Source of the DNA: Nostoc foliaceum FACHB-393
Lineage (GTDB): Bacteria; Cyanobacteriota; Cyanobacteriia; Cyanobacteriales; Nostocaceae
NCBI RefSeq assembly: GCF_014698505.1
Contig: NZ_JACJTD010000019.1
Location: 62,001-126,000 of the forward strand
Length of the DNA: 64,000 bases
Direction of reading: 5' to 3'
Part shown: positions 44,138 through 54,106 of the stretch, piece after piece
Layout of the letters: every line of letters begins with the position of its first letter
Numbering within the stretch: position 1 is the first letter of the stretch
The notes under the pieces: generated by a model
What the model was told of the DNA's origin: nothing
Seen by the model: only the letters and a program-made list of their open reading frames with translations
The model's database searches: none
Program-made: the position numbers and the translations under genes

Positions 44138-47100
44138 CTAAGCCACGACACTAGCAGAAAAAACGAAATCATTTGTTGTAAGGCTTGTTGAGGTAATTCC
44201 AAGTAATGAAGCCAACTCTGTATTTCCGGTTTTCACCAAAGTGTCACTACCTTGTTGCAGTAGCGTTAGATCACTAAATTGAGTGACGCTGATACCACCA
44301 ATGCCAATCACGTCAATCCCGATCGCAAAATCAGTCACAATGTTCTTGCTAGTTGGCAGGCTAGCGTTAGCAATCCAAAACTGATCAGCACCAGCACCAC
44401 CACTCAGGCTATTACTACCCTGTTGGCCAGCAAACAGAATGTCATCACCATCACCACCAGATAGAGAGTCATCGACATTAGAGAAGAGTTTGTCATCTCC
44501 AGAACCAGCGTAAAGACGGTTATTACTGCCGTTACTGGTGAGGGTGTCTTTACCTGAGCCACCGAAGGATAATTGACGAGAACCTTCAATTACTGTCAGG
44601 GTATCAGCACCGGCTGCCCCAAATAGATTATTACTACCAGTGGCTTCAATTACGACAACAAGATCATCACCATTACCGCCATTGGCACTGGTATTTTGAG
44701 TCGGGCCATTTTGACCAATAAATATCTGATCGTCACCGTCTCCTGTGGACACTGAAGAGTCATTACCCACAAGCACCGTGTCATCCCCGTTCCCGGTTTG
44801 GATGGTGTTACCTTGAGTAGCCTCGACAAAATCTGCTCCATCACCTGTAAATAAGGTTTGATTTGGCTGGGCTGTAATATCATCGCTGGTTGTGGAGCCA
44901 AACTTAATTTCTTCAGCTTTTGGCTGACCTAAACCAGGAGCAAGGTTGAGGGGATTCTCCAGCTTTAAGAGAATAATTTCATTGTTGTCTATGACTGGAT
45001 TCTGAGGATCATCTCCAGGACGACCTGTTGAAAAGGGATAGTTGTTGTCATTAGCTACCAAAATGGTGTTTTTATCAACAACTAAAACATTTTCAATTGT
45101 TACAAATGGGAAGTCAAAGGTGGTTTTACCATCTCCGTTGAGGTCGTTGGGGTCTTGAATATTCAACAAGTCTGCAACTTCTTCTTTGACTACATAGCCA
45201 TTAGAATCTGTTTTAGACAAGTCTATTTTGAAAATTTTCTTGAATTGAGCAGAAGTTCCTTGACCGCCATCCCGCTCAACGACTAAATACTCATTGTCAT
45301 TAATGACTGCTAGATCACCGATCGCATACGCGGGATTTTCCAACTTGTAGTAAAGTTTATTACCAGTGTACTCGCGGCTGGCAATATCAAATTCGTTAAT
45401 CCGCAAAGCACCGGAAGCATCACCTTGAACCGTACCCTCTAGCAGCATATAGAGCTTGGTTTTGCTGGCGTTGATTGCTCCACCCTCAAAACCTTTAGAG
45501 CCACCCAAGTTAGCAAAAGCATCTCCTGAAAGAACATCGGGGTTTTGTGGCGATCGCACTAAGTTATTCTGAGGATCACTCAAGAAATCTCGAACTTTAT
45601 CCCCTGTATCTGGGAAGTCGGTGAAGAGTGCATCTACCCCTAATTGAAAGAACTGCTGAAATTCTAGTTCTGGATTCCCTTGGTAATCTGCTGCTAAATA
45701 CAGGTCTTCATCGCGGAAGGTGTAAGGATGAACCTGTAAACCTGCATTGTGAGCATCTTGAATTAAGGTAGTGGGAGGTAACAGTGTCTTGTCAGCATCA
45801 TTTACTGTTCCATCGCCATTGACATCATCTGCCAAACCATCGTTATTAGCATCAGTGCCTTTGACACTGACAATTAACCGCTTCCAAGGGCCAATGCCAT
45901 CAGCATAGGTAGCGATTTCAGCCAAACCTTCTGGAGTTCGTAAATCACCATACGTCCGAAGGTCGTCACTGACTTCAAAATCATAAGGCTGAGTCTCTAT
46001 GATCTCACCGTTTAGCTCAATGCCTGCTGCATCTAGAAGCTGGATCAGAGGAATATCTACGCCTGCCTCTGGCATAATGCGATCGTGGAGATCCTTGAGA
46101 TTACCAACTTCAAAGGATTGGATGAAGATCCGACTGGGATCGGTGAAATTCTCAGCCTTGAGTGTATCGATGAGGATTTCACTGATGTTTCTGTTAATTT
46201 TCTCGGTAGTGCCTACGTAAGTAGCTTCTTCGGCAGAATAGGTGGGATGCTTAGTTTCAGGATAGATGCCAATCTTTTTACCCGTCTGGGCTTCAACTTC
46301 TTTAACCAAGTCGATGATTTCGGCGAGGGTGGGAATTTCAAATTGACCATTGAAGGATTGGTCGCGGAAAGGTACACGCTGTATCGCTTTTAAAGTCTTG
46401 ATTTCTTCTAAAGTGAAGTCTTCAGCGAACCAACCAGTGATTTCAGTTCCATCTAGACTGACTGTTTTCTTGCGATCGGCAAACTGTGGATATTTGGTAA
46501 TATCGTAAACGTCTGTAGTTGTATTGCTTAAATTAAGAGTGCCATCAGCATTCAAAATTGCCAAAGCAGGCTCATGACGAGCAATTAATACCCCATCTTT
46601 TGTAACTACTAAATCAGGCTCAATAAAATCAGCGCCATCGGCAATTGCTTGTTTGTAAGCTTCTAGAGTATGTTCTGGAAGCTTTCCACTTGCACCTCTA
46701 TGACCAAGAATTTTAGGTGCTCCTCCATCTAGAGTTTTGAAGAAGTCAGGTGTAGCAATGGGAGCTTCTAACAGTTTACCAGTGGCATCAAAATGCAGTA
46801 GGTAAGGGCCAAACTCTTCTCCAACCCAAATTGTCCCGTCTTTATCAAAGACGAATGATTCTACATCAAAATCTGCACCAGTTAGTAATCTTTCAGAACT
46901 TCCTTCATTAACTATTTGGAAAGGAATCTTGTTATTGGGATCAGATAGTTGAATGTAGTCTAAAATTTTAACAGTGCCATCTCCATTTTCTGTTCCCTTA
47001 AAATTTGGGTCTAGACGATGGATGCGTAACAGAAAGTCTTCACTATTATCTTTGCTGCCATAACCATTATCTGACAGAAAGTACAAAGAGTCATTATTAG

Positions 47101-47245
47101 CAAACTGTACACCACTGAAGCCCTGTATTGGCTGTCCTGGGAAAGGCCCCGTTCTGCCATTCCCTGAAATTTCCTCACCAGAAACTGGCCCATCACTATA
47201 GGTATCAGCAGGTAAAGAGGCAAAGCCTACTAATTCAATTGCCAT
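44138..47245 (-). CDS. RTX exoprotein: phytase-like (esterase-like) fold interrupted by a glycerophosphodiester phosphodiesterase domain
   Basis: 1035 residues, no signal peptide. Residues ~35-170 are the first part of an esterase-like/phytase-like propeller ([40 protein letters not shown]). A GDPD domain is inserted at ~176-560: [50 protein letters not shown], with catalytic His/Glu/Asp present. The GDPD part also carries a Ca2+-loop-like [21 protein letters not shown]. The propeller resumes at ~575-790 ([20 protein letters not shown]). RTX glycine/aspartate repeats follow (~800-960), then a C-terminal ~75-residue segment ending [15 protein letters not shown]. It should release glycerol phosphate outside the cell. 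Same strand as the exporter genes. Confidence 0.9.
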   Translation of the reverse strand: MAIELVGFASLPADTYSDGPVSGEEISGNGRTGPFPGQPIQGFSGVQFANNDSLYFLSDNGYGSKDNSEDFLLRIHRLDPNFKGTENGDGTVKILDYIQLSDPNNKIPFQIVNEGSSERLLTGADFDVESFVFDKDGTIWVGEEFGPYLLHFDATGKLLEAPIATPDFFKTLDGGAPKILGHRGASGKLPEHTLEAYKQAIADGADFIEPDLVVTKDGVLIARHEPALAILNADGTLNLSNTTTDVYDITKYPQFADRKKTVSLDGTEITGWFAEDFTLEEIKTLKAIQRVPFRDQSFNGQFEIPTLAEIIDLVKEVEAQTGKKIGIYPETKHPTYSAEEATYVGTTEKINRNISEILIDTLKAENFTDPSRIFIQSFEVGNLKDLHDRIMPEAGVDIPLIQLLDAAGIELNGEIIETQPYDFEVSDDLRTYGDLRTPEGLAEIATYADGIGPWKRLIVSVKGTDANNDGLADDVNGDGTVNDADKTLLPPTTLIQDAHNAGLQVHPYTFRDEDLYLAADYQGNPELEFQQFFQLGVDALFTDFPDTGDKVRDFLSDPQNNLVRSPQNPDVLSGDAFANLGGSKGFEGGAINASKTKLYMLLEGTVQGDASGALRINEFDIASREYTGNKLYYKLENPAYAIGDLAVINDNEYLVVERDGGQGTSAQFKKIFKIDLSKTDSNGYVVKEEVADLLNIQDPNDLNGDGKTTFDFPFVTIENVLVVDKNTILVANDNNYPFSTGRPGDDPQNPVIDNNEIILLKLENPLNLAPGLGQPKAEEIKFGSTTSDDITAQPNQTLFTGDGADFVEATQGNTIQTGNGDDTVLVGNDSSVSTGDGDDQIFIGQNGPTQNTSANGGNGDDLVVVIEATGSNNLFGAAGADTLTVIEGSRQLSFGGSGKDTLTSNGSNNRLYAGSGDDKLFSNVDDSLSGGDGDDILFAGQQGSNSLSGGAGADQFWIANASLPTSKNIVTDFAIGIDVIGIGGISVTQFSDLTLLQQGSDTLVKTGNTELASLLGITSTSLTTNDFVFSASVVA

Positions 47246-47915
47246 AATTAGAATGTTGGTTGGGTATTTGGATTTAACTGCTTCGCAAACTAATCAAGTT
47301 CTCTCATTGCATCACTTGTGGAAAAAACAAATCATGTTCTCACGCTAAAAACCGGAATTACGGGTAAATTTCAGAATTACAATACTACAGTTACAGAAAG
47401 TCCGTTAAGTCCGATTTTGTGATTAACAGCGAGAATACATTTATAAAAAATGCATTTTCTCAGAGTTATCGAAAGCTTAAAAAATGAGAATTTGATGCCA
47501 ACTACTAATCTGTGTTAGTGAGTAATGAGTGTAGAAGGATTAGATACAGAATTGAAATCTGTTGATAGTAATATGAGAGAACTTAGCTCGCACTAAAGAT
47601 GGTTCCATGAAAAGATTAAGAAAACAATAAGTTAACTGGAAGAAATGATTAAAATACACTCAACAAAAAAATAATATTTATGGAAATATAATAGATTGAT
47701 GCCGGAAAGCTAATCTATTCTATTGGGACGATGAATGAAATCCAATAATTAAAGTTCGGAATATCTATTTTGGTCATTAAACTATTTATTGATGTTTTTA
47801 AATAGGTAAAGCTTGATTATTTTTGGCTTGAATTGGCTAGCGATCGCGTCAATTTTACTGTTACTTGTAATGGCTTATAAATTCATTAAAATCTTTGCAA
47901 AACGTGAAATATTTA
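47246..47915. other. Intergenic region upstream of the GDPD/RTX gene
   Basis: About 670 bp, AT-rich, no gene. I looked for tandem PhoB-type (TTAA-containing) boxes, expected if this locus is phosphate-controlled, and found only isolated half-matches. Confidence 0.45.
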
Positions 47916-47946
47916 GATTCCCGACTTCTTAAATAAGTCGGGAATC
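47916..47946 (-). terminator. 12-bp perfect hairpin after the phytase/RTX gene
   Basis: GATTCCCGACTT / AAGTCGGGAATC with a 7-nt loop, 48 bp after the stop codon of the gene at 47994. The T-run is weak (TAAATATTT), so termination is probable, not certain. Confidence 0.65.
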
Positions 47947-47993
47947 TTGTTGTTCAAGAATGATTTAGGATTGAGATAACGCTAGGCAACAAA

Positions 47994-50900
47994 CTAAGCC
48001 ACAACGCTAGCAGAGAAAACGAAGTCATTTGCAGTTAGGCTAGTTGAGGTAATTCCTAGCAATAAAACTAACTCTGTATTTCCTGTTTTCACTAAAGTGT
48101 CATTACCCTGTTGCGACAGCGTTAGCCCACAAAATTGAGTTACGCCAACACCGCCAAGCCCAATTTTGTCAATCCCGACTGTAAAATCAGTCACGATGTT
48201 ATTACTAATTGGCAGACTACCATTAGCAATCCAGAATTGGTCAGCACCAGCACCACCACTGAGGCGATTACTACCTCCTTGACCAGCAAATATCACATCA
48301 TCACCATCGCCACCAAATAGCGAATCATTGATATTGGAGAAAAGTTTGTCATCTCCAGAACTACCGTAGAGACGATTATTGCTACCCCCACTACTAAGGG
48401 TATCATTGCCTGAACCACCGAATAATGATTGGCGAGAACCTTCAATTACTGTGAGAGTATCATCACCAGCCCCACCAAACAAATTATTACTACCACTGGC
48501 TTCTATCATGACAATCAAATCATCACCATTGCCACCATCAGCATTGGTATTTTTAGCGGGGCCATTTTGGCCAATAAATATCTGATCGTTACCCTCTCCC
48601 CCGAATACTGAAGAGTTACTCCCTGCAAGTAGAGTGTCATCACCTTTTCCAGCGTCGATTGTGTTACCTTCAATACCTTCTACAAAGTCTGCGCCGTCAC
48701 CTGCACTAAAGAATTGTCCTGGCTCAAGATTGACAGTATCACTGTTGCTAGAACCAAAACCGTTCGGGAAAGGAGGCTCTACAACTGTTAGGTTATTGGG
48801 TAATTCCAGAATGCCGAGTTTTTCAGCAGGTGTATTACCCGTAACGTTGAAGTCGTTGTCGTTAAGCAAAGCTAGAGTGTTGGGTGCTACCAGCGCCAAA
48901 CCTTCTAATTTTTCTACTCCGGTGTAACCCAACTGAGCAGCATTAGCGATTAGGCTTTTGGTGACAGGGGTGATATTGGCAGTAGCTAACTCGGCAGAAG
49001 TAAGTTGTTCAATGGTTTTATCCGCTGGCAAGGTAAAGTTAGCAGGGTTGTTGATGTTGGTCGCCCCGGCTAAATCAATTTGGTAAATTAGTTTATTGCC
49101 AGCAGATGTAGCATTGTCATCTCGCTCAATTACGGCAAATTTGCCGTTACCCAAGGAGACTGCATCGCCAATTTTATCAGTTGCAGGGAGACCTTCCAGG
49201 AGATATAAATACTCTGCTGTCACCTGCTTGGTGACAATATCAAACTCTAGAATTCTCAGGTTGAGAGAACTTCTGGAAGTCGCATCATTGGCGACATCTG
49301 GATTATCAATTGGACTCTGGATAAAGGCATATAATTTATTACCTTCCAGGGCGACAGCTTCAAATCCTCGGTTATTGCGGCGTTGAGCGTAAACATTTGG
49401 CAATACCTCAGTGCCAAATATTCCAGGGGGTTGATCTGGGTTGGGTGCAGTGGCAGTTCCTTGAGGAATAAAGCGGTCAATTAATTTACCATTAACATCA
49501 AAGTGATAAATTGCCGGGCGGTATTCATCTACCATCCAGTAATCTCCATTTTTCGCAATTACAATCCCTTCTAAGTCAGCACCCAAAGGATCGTTAGCTA
49601 GGATATTGTTGTCTAAGTCAACGGCAATTTCATCTGTGTAGGCTAAACCGTTTCCTACAGCTTGCAAATTAGGCAATCCAGTTAATGGCGTTGTCCCATC
49701 TTGGCGGAATAGTCCCGTTCTCTTGGTAATATTGATTTCACCTGTGCTGCGGTTGAGTTCAAAGCTGACTATTTCTGGCTGGAAGTCGGGTAATAAAAAT
49801 GGTCTGTTTACACCATCAGGTTCTCCATTGGGGCCTCGGTCTGTGTGGGTGACAAACTTCAGATTCCCATTTGCTGCAAACCCTTGGAAATACAAACCAG
49901 AGAAACCACCTAACAAAATATCTTGATTTTCAGAGGTTGTTCCTAACTTGGGTAAGTTGTCAAATTCATAGATAGTCAGTTTGGGTTGAGCAACAGGATT
50001 GCGTGGATCGTAACTGGTGGTGTCAATAGTTAGAGAATTGGGGAAAGCATTGGCAATATTTTCCCAAGGCACCAGCTTGAAGTTAGAACTGATATTTTCT
50101 TCTTCACCTTCATCGCTGACTATTGTGGCAGGTTCATTGGAACCATCTTGAGTCACAAATAAACCAAATGGAAAGTTAGGCCCCAGTGGCACGTTAATTA
50201 CTTCTGCGCCGTCTGACTCTTGTACGCTGTCAATTGGCCCATTGTTTCCAACAGCAAAGTTACCTACATATTCGTTGTTACCTTCACGAGTGTAGGCAAC
50301 AAAGGTGTTGTCGCCTTGGCTGGATGCTAATAAGTAGCCTGTGCCATTTTTGCCGTAATAAATGGTCAGTCCTTCTACGTCATCGGTAAGGTTAGTACCA
50401 CCTAAATCTCTGACTTGATCAATTAGCTTACCAGTTGTGCCACCGTTTGGTTCTGCTTGGAACTTCCAGATACCGACATTTTCCTGGCCGATGTAGAGGA
50501 AACCAGTTTCCTGGTCTACTACCATACCCTCTGTTTGAGGATCGCGTCCTTCAATTGTTGGTACGGTAAATTCTCGGACTCGCTCAATACCAATTTTCCC
50601 ATTACCTTTGTCAATCAGTTTAAACTGAGCGACATCTCCGGTTTCGCGGCGACTGGCAAAGACATAATAATCATTGGTGATTGGACTACGGTACAATGCC
50701 AGCCCGTAAGCACTCCGAGAAGATGAAGAATAAGGTTCTGCAAAAGGTAGTCCTTGGAAGAGAGTACTAAGACTGCTGTCGGTAATGTCTTCCAGGTAGT
50801 TACCGTCAGTGCCAGGATTGGGGTTAATTTTGAAGATTGCTAGTTTATCATTGCCGCGATCGCTAGCTACGGCAATATCAATAGATTGATCGCCTAATTT

Positions 50901-53417
50901 AAAACCGTATTGCAGGTCAATGTTGTTGTAGCGAATACCACCGGGATTAATTGTCTCTAACAAATTACCAGACAAGTCATAAATCCGCAGTCCGCCATTT
51001 TTCACTGAGGTTAATACTAGGCTATCAGCAGAGTTTGTAGCATTAATATAGATGGCAGGATCATCAGCATCGGCCCGTTGATCGACTGGGAGTGTTTCAT
51101 CATCCAACAAATCGGGACGAGTTTCTACTTTGGGTGCAGCAGTTGGAACTAAGTCTGCATTCAGCGTGAGGATTTGGGTAAATTGGCTCTGGTTGAAGTT
51201 GTTGTCACTTACCAGCACAATCGACTGGCTACCATCTGCTAATTTGGGGCCAAAGGTGATGCCTTCGATGTTATCTGTACCGTTAGGCAAATCCAGATCA
51301 TTTAAATTTAATAGCAGACGTTTTTGAGCAGGTTGGATAGTGGCTATTTGCTCAGTACTCAGATTATTCAGAGAATCGTAGAAGCTAATATCTGTTGATC
51401 CTTGCAGGGAAACTTCGTAGATTTTGATAGTGTTGCCTACACCTTGGGCAAAGGAACGCTCTAACGCCAGCAAGGTTCCTCGGTTATCGATCGCAAGTAA
51501 ATCTACTAAACCATTGTCAGCAAAGCCTGTGCTAGGGTTGGGCACATCCCCGATCGCATCGGTAATGTAAAGATATTCTTTTTCTGGTTGTCCACTAAGC
51601 AGATTGTATTGCAGAATTCGGGAACGGCTGCCGCTACTGAGTGAAGCCCTTAATCCATCTTGAGAAAGTGCGTTTTCGGTAGCGGTGAATAGGGTTTTTT
51701 GGTCGGGAGTGATGGTGAGGCTTTCAAATCCCAAATTATTGTAAACACCTGATGTCTGCGTGTCACCTGCATCTACAATACCGTTGCCGTTGGTATCTTC
51801 AACTACTGGTAGGAATTTGCTGGGGACAAATAGCGATCCTATTTCTTGACCCGTTGTCAGGGAAAATTCCTTAATAAAGGGATCGCTAACTCTACCTGCA
51901 CCAGGATTAACTTCACCCTCTGAAGAGATGAAAACAGTACCATTGTTAGTTAAAGCAATGCCTTCTGGGTCAATGCTAAATGTTGCAAATAAGTTGCCAT
52001 TGCTATCTTTCAGAGGTGTGACATTGGTAAAAGTCACCCCAGTATCAGTAGTGAAAGTATAGAAGCGGGCGGGGCCAAATTGCGAGCGATCGTCTGAGAT
52101 AGCGTAGTAGCGGTTATTCGCAGCATCATAAGTGACACCAGATAGTCCGCCCACCGGAGTCTGTACCCCATTCACAGTTCCCGCAACGCCAGCAGGAATA
52201 AAGCCAGTAACAAAGGTAGTTTGTTCCAGAAATCCTGCACGAGGAATGGTTTTACCTGGTTCATTTGGCCCAGTTTGCACATCTGTAAATACTAAGCGAT
52301 GGTCAGAACTGGGGAAGGGAAAAGTACCTACCAAGGGAAATGTCGGGTCAGTATTCAGAGGCCAAAATACTCCTGATTTGGCAATTGTCAGGTTAGCGGA
52401 CGGTAGCACATAATCAGTCCGCAGGTTTCCGGGAGCTGTATCAGCAAAGTCTGCGGTGTCAAAGCTAGGATTACCCTTTTGGCTAGCGTTTGCACCACCC
52501 TGCAAATCTGCTTGTTGGGAGCCACCAAGACTAGTAGGGATGACATTAGTATTAATATTGGGATTTTGCAACAGTTGGCGAATAGCATTGTCAAAACTAT
52601 CACCATCTAACGGGTCAGCATTTTGATCGCCCGCAATTACAAAGCTTGACCCAGCAGCAATCCCGCCTGTTTTACCTTCATCATCATATATGTAATTACT
52701 TTTACCAGGAGTAATATAATCTGCCCAAAAGCGGATCTCGTCGTGGTTGCGCTTACCATTGCGGTCTTCCGGCCCATCAAAGGTTGGGGGTGTGGGGTGG
52801 CTGGCGAGGACATGAATTGTCTCTCCGTTCACCTGGATAGGTACATCCCAATGACTTTTAGAAGAAAGGCGTAAAACTGCCAGTTCCTCCTGAGAATACC
52901 AATCATTTAGCTGTGGTGTTGTAGGATCATCGGGAAGCAAAGCATTGGGCATATCCTTCCAGAGGAAGTTTTGGAAGGTGCGGATGTTGGCGGTGTCGAT
53001 GGGATATTTGGACAGCAATAACATCCCATATTGACCAGGAAAATCACCGAATCCAAAGGCATCATCGCCATATCCTGGTGTACCTGGGGTTGTAACTACT
53101 GTACTGTTGTTATTCAAGTCAAAATCAGAGGCGATACCCGTGTTGGAGGGAGCGATGTAGAAGTAGGGGTAGTCAACGGGAGCCGAACCGTTTTGGCTGA
53201 TGGCTAAATAATTTTGCTGAAATAGTTGAACTGCCTCCTGAGAGTAGTCAAACTCATTGATTAGCAGCACATCGGGGTTGTTAAGCTGGATTATTTCTGC
53301 AATAGCTTTTGCTTGAGCATTATCGGGAGTTGACAAATCGGTAACTAATTCACCTTGAGCGCTGCGGTTGAGGGAAGCATTGAATTGGGAAAAGCGGATT
53401 GTATTATTAGTTACCAT
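47994..53417 (-). CDS. Giant RTX exoprotein: endonuclease/exonuclease/phosphatase + phytase-like + beta-propeller phytase + phytase-like domains
   Basis: 1807 residues, no signal peptide. Residues ~1-385: EEP (DNase I-like) domain with LLINEFDY (metal Glu), SHPTPP, AGDQNADP (~261) and SSDHRLVF (~370). Residues ~400-750: first esterase-like phytase module (GGLSGVTYDAANNRYYAISDD). Residues ~775-1110: beta-propeller phytase (3-phytase) module with RADADDPAIYIN and LTSVKNGGLRIYDLSGN. Residues ~1165-1560: second phytase-like module (GGFSGLYFQG, HTDRGPNGEP). Then RTX repeats (~1572-1735) and a C-terminal segment ending [15 protein letters not shown], nearly the same as the neighbouring RTX protein. 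It probably hydrolyses phytate and other phosphoesters or nucleic acids outside the cell, exported by the type I system encoded downstream. Confidence 0.9.
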   Translation of the reverse strand: MVTNNTIRFSQFNASLNRSAQGELVTDLSTPDNAQAKAIAEIIQLNNPDVLLINEFDYSQEAVQLFQQNYLAISQNGSAPVDYPYFYIAPSNTGIASDFDLNNNSTVVTTPGTPGYGDDAFGFGDFPGQYGMLLLSKYPIDTANIRTFQNFLWKDMPNALLPDDPTTPQLNDWYSQEELAVLRLSSKSHWDVPIQVNGETIHVLASHPTPPTFDGPEDRNGKRNHDEIRFWADYITPGKSNYIYDDEGKTGGIAAGSSFVIAGDQNADPLDGDSFDNAIRQLLQNPNINTNVIPTSLGGSQQADLQGGANASQKGNPSFDTADFADTAPGNLRTDYVLPSANLTIAKSGVFWPLNTDPTFPLVGTFPFPSSDHRLVFTDVQTGPNEPGKTIPRAGFLEQTTFVTGFIPAGVAGTVNGVQTPVGGLSGVTYDAANNRYYAISDDRSQFGPARFYTFTTDTGVTFTNVTPLKDSNGNLFATFSIDPEGIALTNNGTVFISSEGEVNPGAGRVSDPFIKEFSLTTGQEIGSLFVPSKFLPVVEDTNGNGIVDAGDTQTSGVYNNLGFESLTITPDQKTLFTATENALSQDGLRASLSSGSRSRILQYNLLSGQPEKEYLYITDAIGDVPNPSTGFADNGLVDLLAIDNRGTLLALERSFAQGVGNTIKIYEVSLQGSTDISFYDSLNNLSTEQIATIQPAQKRLLLNLNDLDLPNGTDNIEGITFGPKLADGSQSIVLVSDNNFNQSQFTQILTLNADLVPTAAPKVETRPDLLDDETLPVDQRADADDPAIYINATNSADSLVLTSVKNGGLRIYDLSGNLLETINPGGIRYNNIDLQYGFKLGDQSIDIAVASDRGNDKLAIFKINPNPGTDGNYLEDITDSSLSTLFQGLPFAEPYSSSSRSAYGLALYRSPITNDYYVFASRRETGDVAQFKLIDKGNGKIGIERVREFTVPTIEGRDPQTEGMVVDQETGFLYIGQENVGIWKFQAEPNGGTTGKLIDQVRDLGGTNLTDDVEGLTIYYGKNGTGYLLASSQGDNTFVAYTREGNNEYVGNFAVGNNGPIDSVQESDGAEVINVPLGPNFPFGLFVTQDGSNEPATIVSDEGEEENISSNFKLVPWENIANAFPNSLTIDTTSYDPRNPVAQPKLTIYEFDNLPKLGTTSENQDILLGGFSGLYFQGFAANGNLKFVTHTDRGPNGEPDGVNRPFLLPDFQPEIVSFELNRSTGEINITKRTGLFRQDGTTPLTGLPNLQAVGNGLAYTDEIAVDLDNNILANDPLGADLEGIVIAKNGDYWMVDEYRPAIYHFDVNGKLIDRFIPQGTATAPNPDQPPGIFGTEVLPNVYAQRRNNRGFEAVALEGNKLYAFIQSPIDNPDVANDATSRSSLNLRILEFDIVTKQVTAEYLYLLEGLPATDKIGDAVSLGNGKFAVIERDDNATSAGNKLIYQIDLAGATNINNPANFTLPADKTIEQLTSAELATANITPVTKSLIANAAQLGYTGVEKLEGLALVAPNTLALLNDNDFNVTGNTPAEKLGILELPNNLTVVEPPFPNGFGSSNSDTVNLEPGQFFSAGDGADFVEGIEGNTIDAGKGDDTLLAGSNSSVFGGEGNDQIFIGQNGPAKNTNADGGNGDDLIVMIEASGSNNLFGGAGDDTLTVIEGSRQSLFGGSGNDTLSSGGSNNRLYGSSGDDKLFSNINDSLFGGDGDDVIFAGQGGSNRLSGGAGADQFWIANGSLPISNNIVTDFTVGIDKIGLGGVGVTQFCGLTLSQQGNDTLVKTGNTELVLLLGITSTSLTANDFVFSASVVA

Positions 53418-54028
53418 AAGTTAGTGCTTGGGTAGATTCAAATTTTGCGGAGATTAGTGGTTGTCTGCGGAAACCACAGAACCATTTAGCCCATCTGTTA
53501 GTAGTACGCCTTTGTACTAGGCGCACGTAGACGCTTCCGAAGGATGCGTGGAAAATTTGGAGTATAAAGCTTTAAAAGTAGGGGTACGGTGAACGTAATA
53601 TCAACATGAACAAGAAAAAATACGTCTTCTAAACCACTGTTCCTAGAGGTTGTCAGAAGACAGCTACATAACTTTTTAGTATTAGTTCTTAATTGGGCAC
53701 CCTCAAAGTATCCCAGCTAGATTAAGAAACAGCTAGCAAAAGGTTAAAACAACAAATGTAATTCTTAACTCATCCCCCGGCTGTAAAAACTTTGCTTTGC
53801 TCATTTTTTACAGCTAGGGGATTTTGAAGTCATTAGTGATTTTTCGTGGCTTTTTCATAGTAATGACTATTGACCAAGACGGCGAATTCACCCCATACAT
53901 TGAAAGAATGGGGTGAATCCGCCGTCTTTCTGTAATTTACCAGACTTGATATTAGTCCACGGAGGTGGACTTTGCTTGTCTAGCAGCGACTTCTAGTCGC
54001 CCAATACTTTTAAAACTCTTAGTCCAAC
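53418..54028. other. Intergenic with a very long hairpin
   Basis: About 610 bp without a gene, upstream of the phytase/RTX gene (minus). It has a dispersed-repeat stretch (GCGCACGTAGACGCTTCCGAAGG, shortened) near 53520 and a 21-bp near-perfect inverted repeat at 53876-53928, listed separately. Confidence 0.45.
53876..53928. repeat. 21-bp near-perfect inverted repeat
   Basis: AAGACGGCG, mismatch, ATTCACCCCAT ... ATGGGGTGAAT, mismatch, CGCCGTCTT around an 11-nt loop. No T-run on either strand, so it is not a standard terminator. Confidence 0.8.
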
Positions 54029-54059
54029 AAAAATTAGGGTAGGCTGTTTGCCCACCCTA
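54029..54059 (-). terminator. Terminator of the COP23 gene
   Basis: On the minus strand TAGGGT, mismatch, GGC ... GCC, mismatch, ACCCTA followed by AATTTTTG. About 48 bp after the stop codon. Confidence 0.75.
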
Positions 54060-54106
54060 CAATTCTTCTTAACTGAACTGTTTTGTATCAACTACTGAAC
54101 CATCAA

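Noticed and set aside
47246-47915. Pho box upstream of the phosphatase exoprotein genes
   Set aside because: Only isolated TTAA-containing octamers; no set of two or three spaced at 11 bp. Phosphate control remains an inference.
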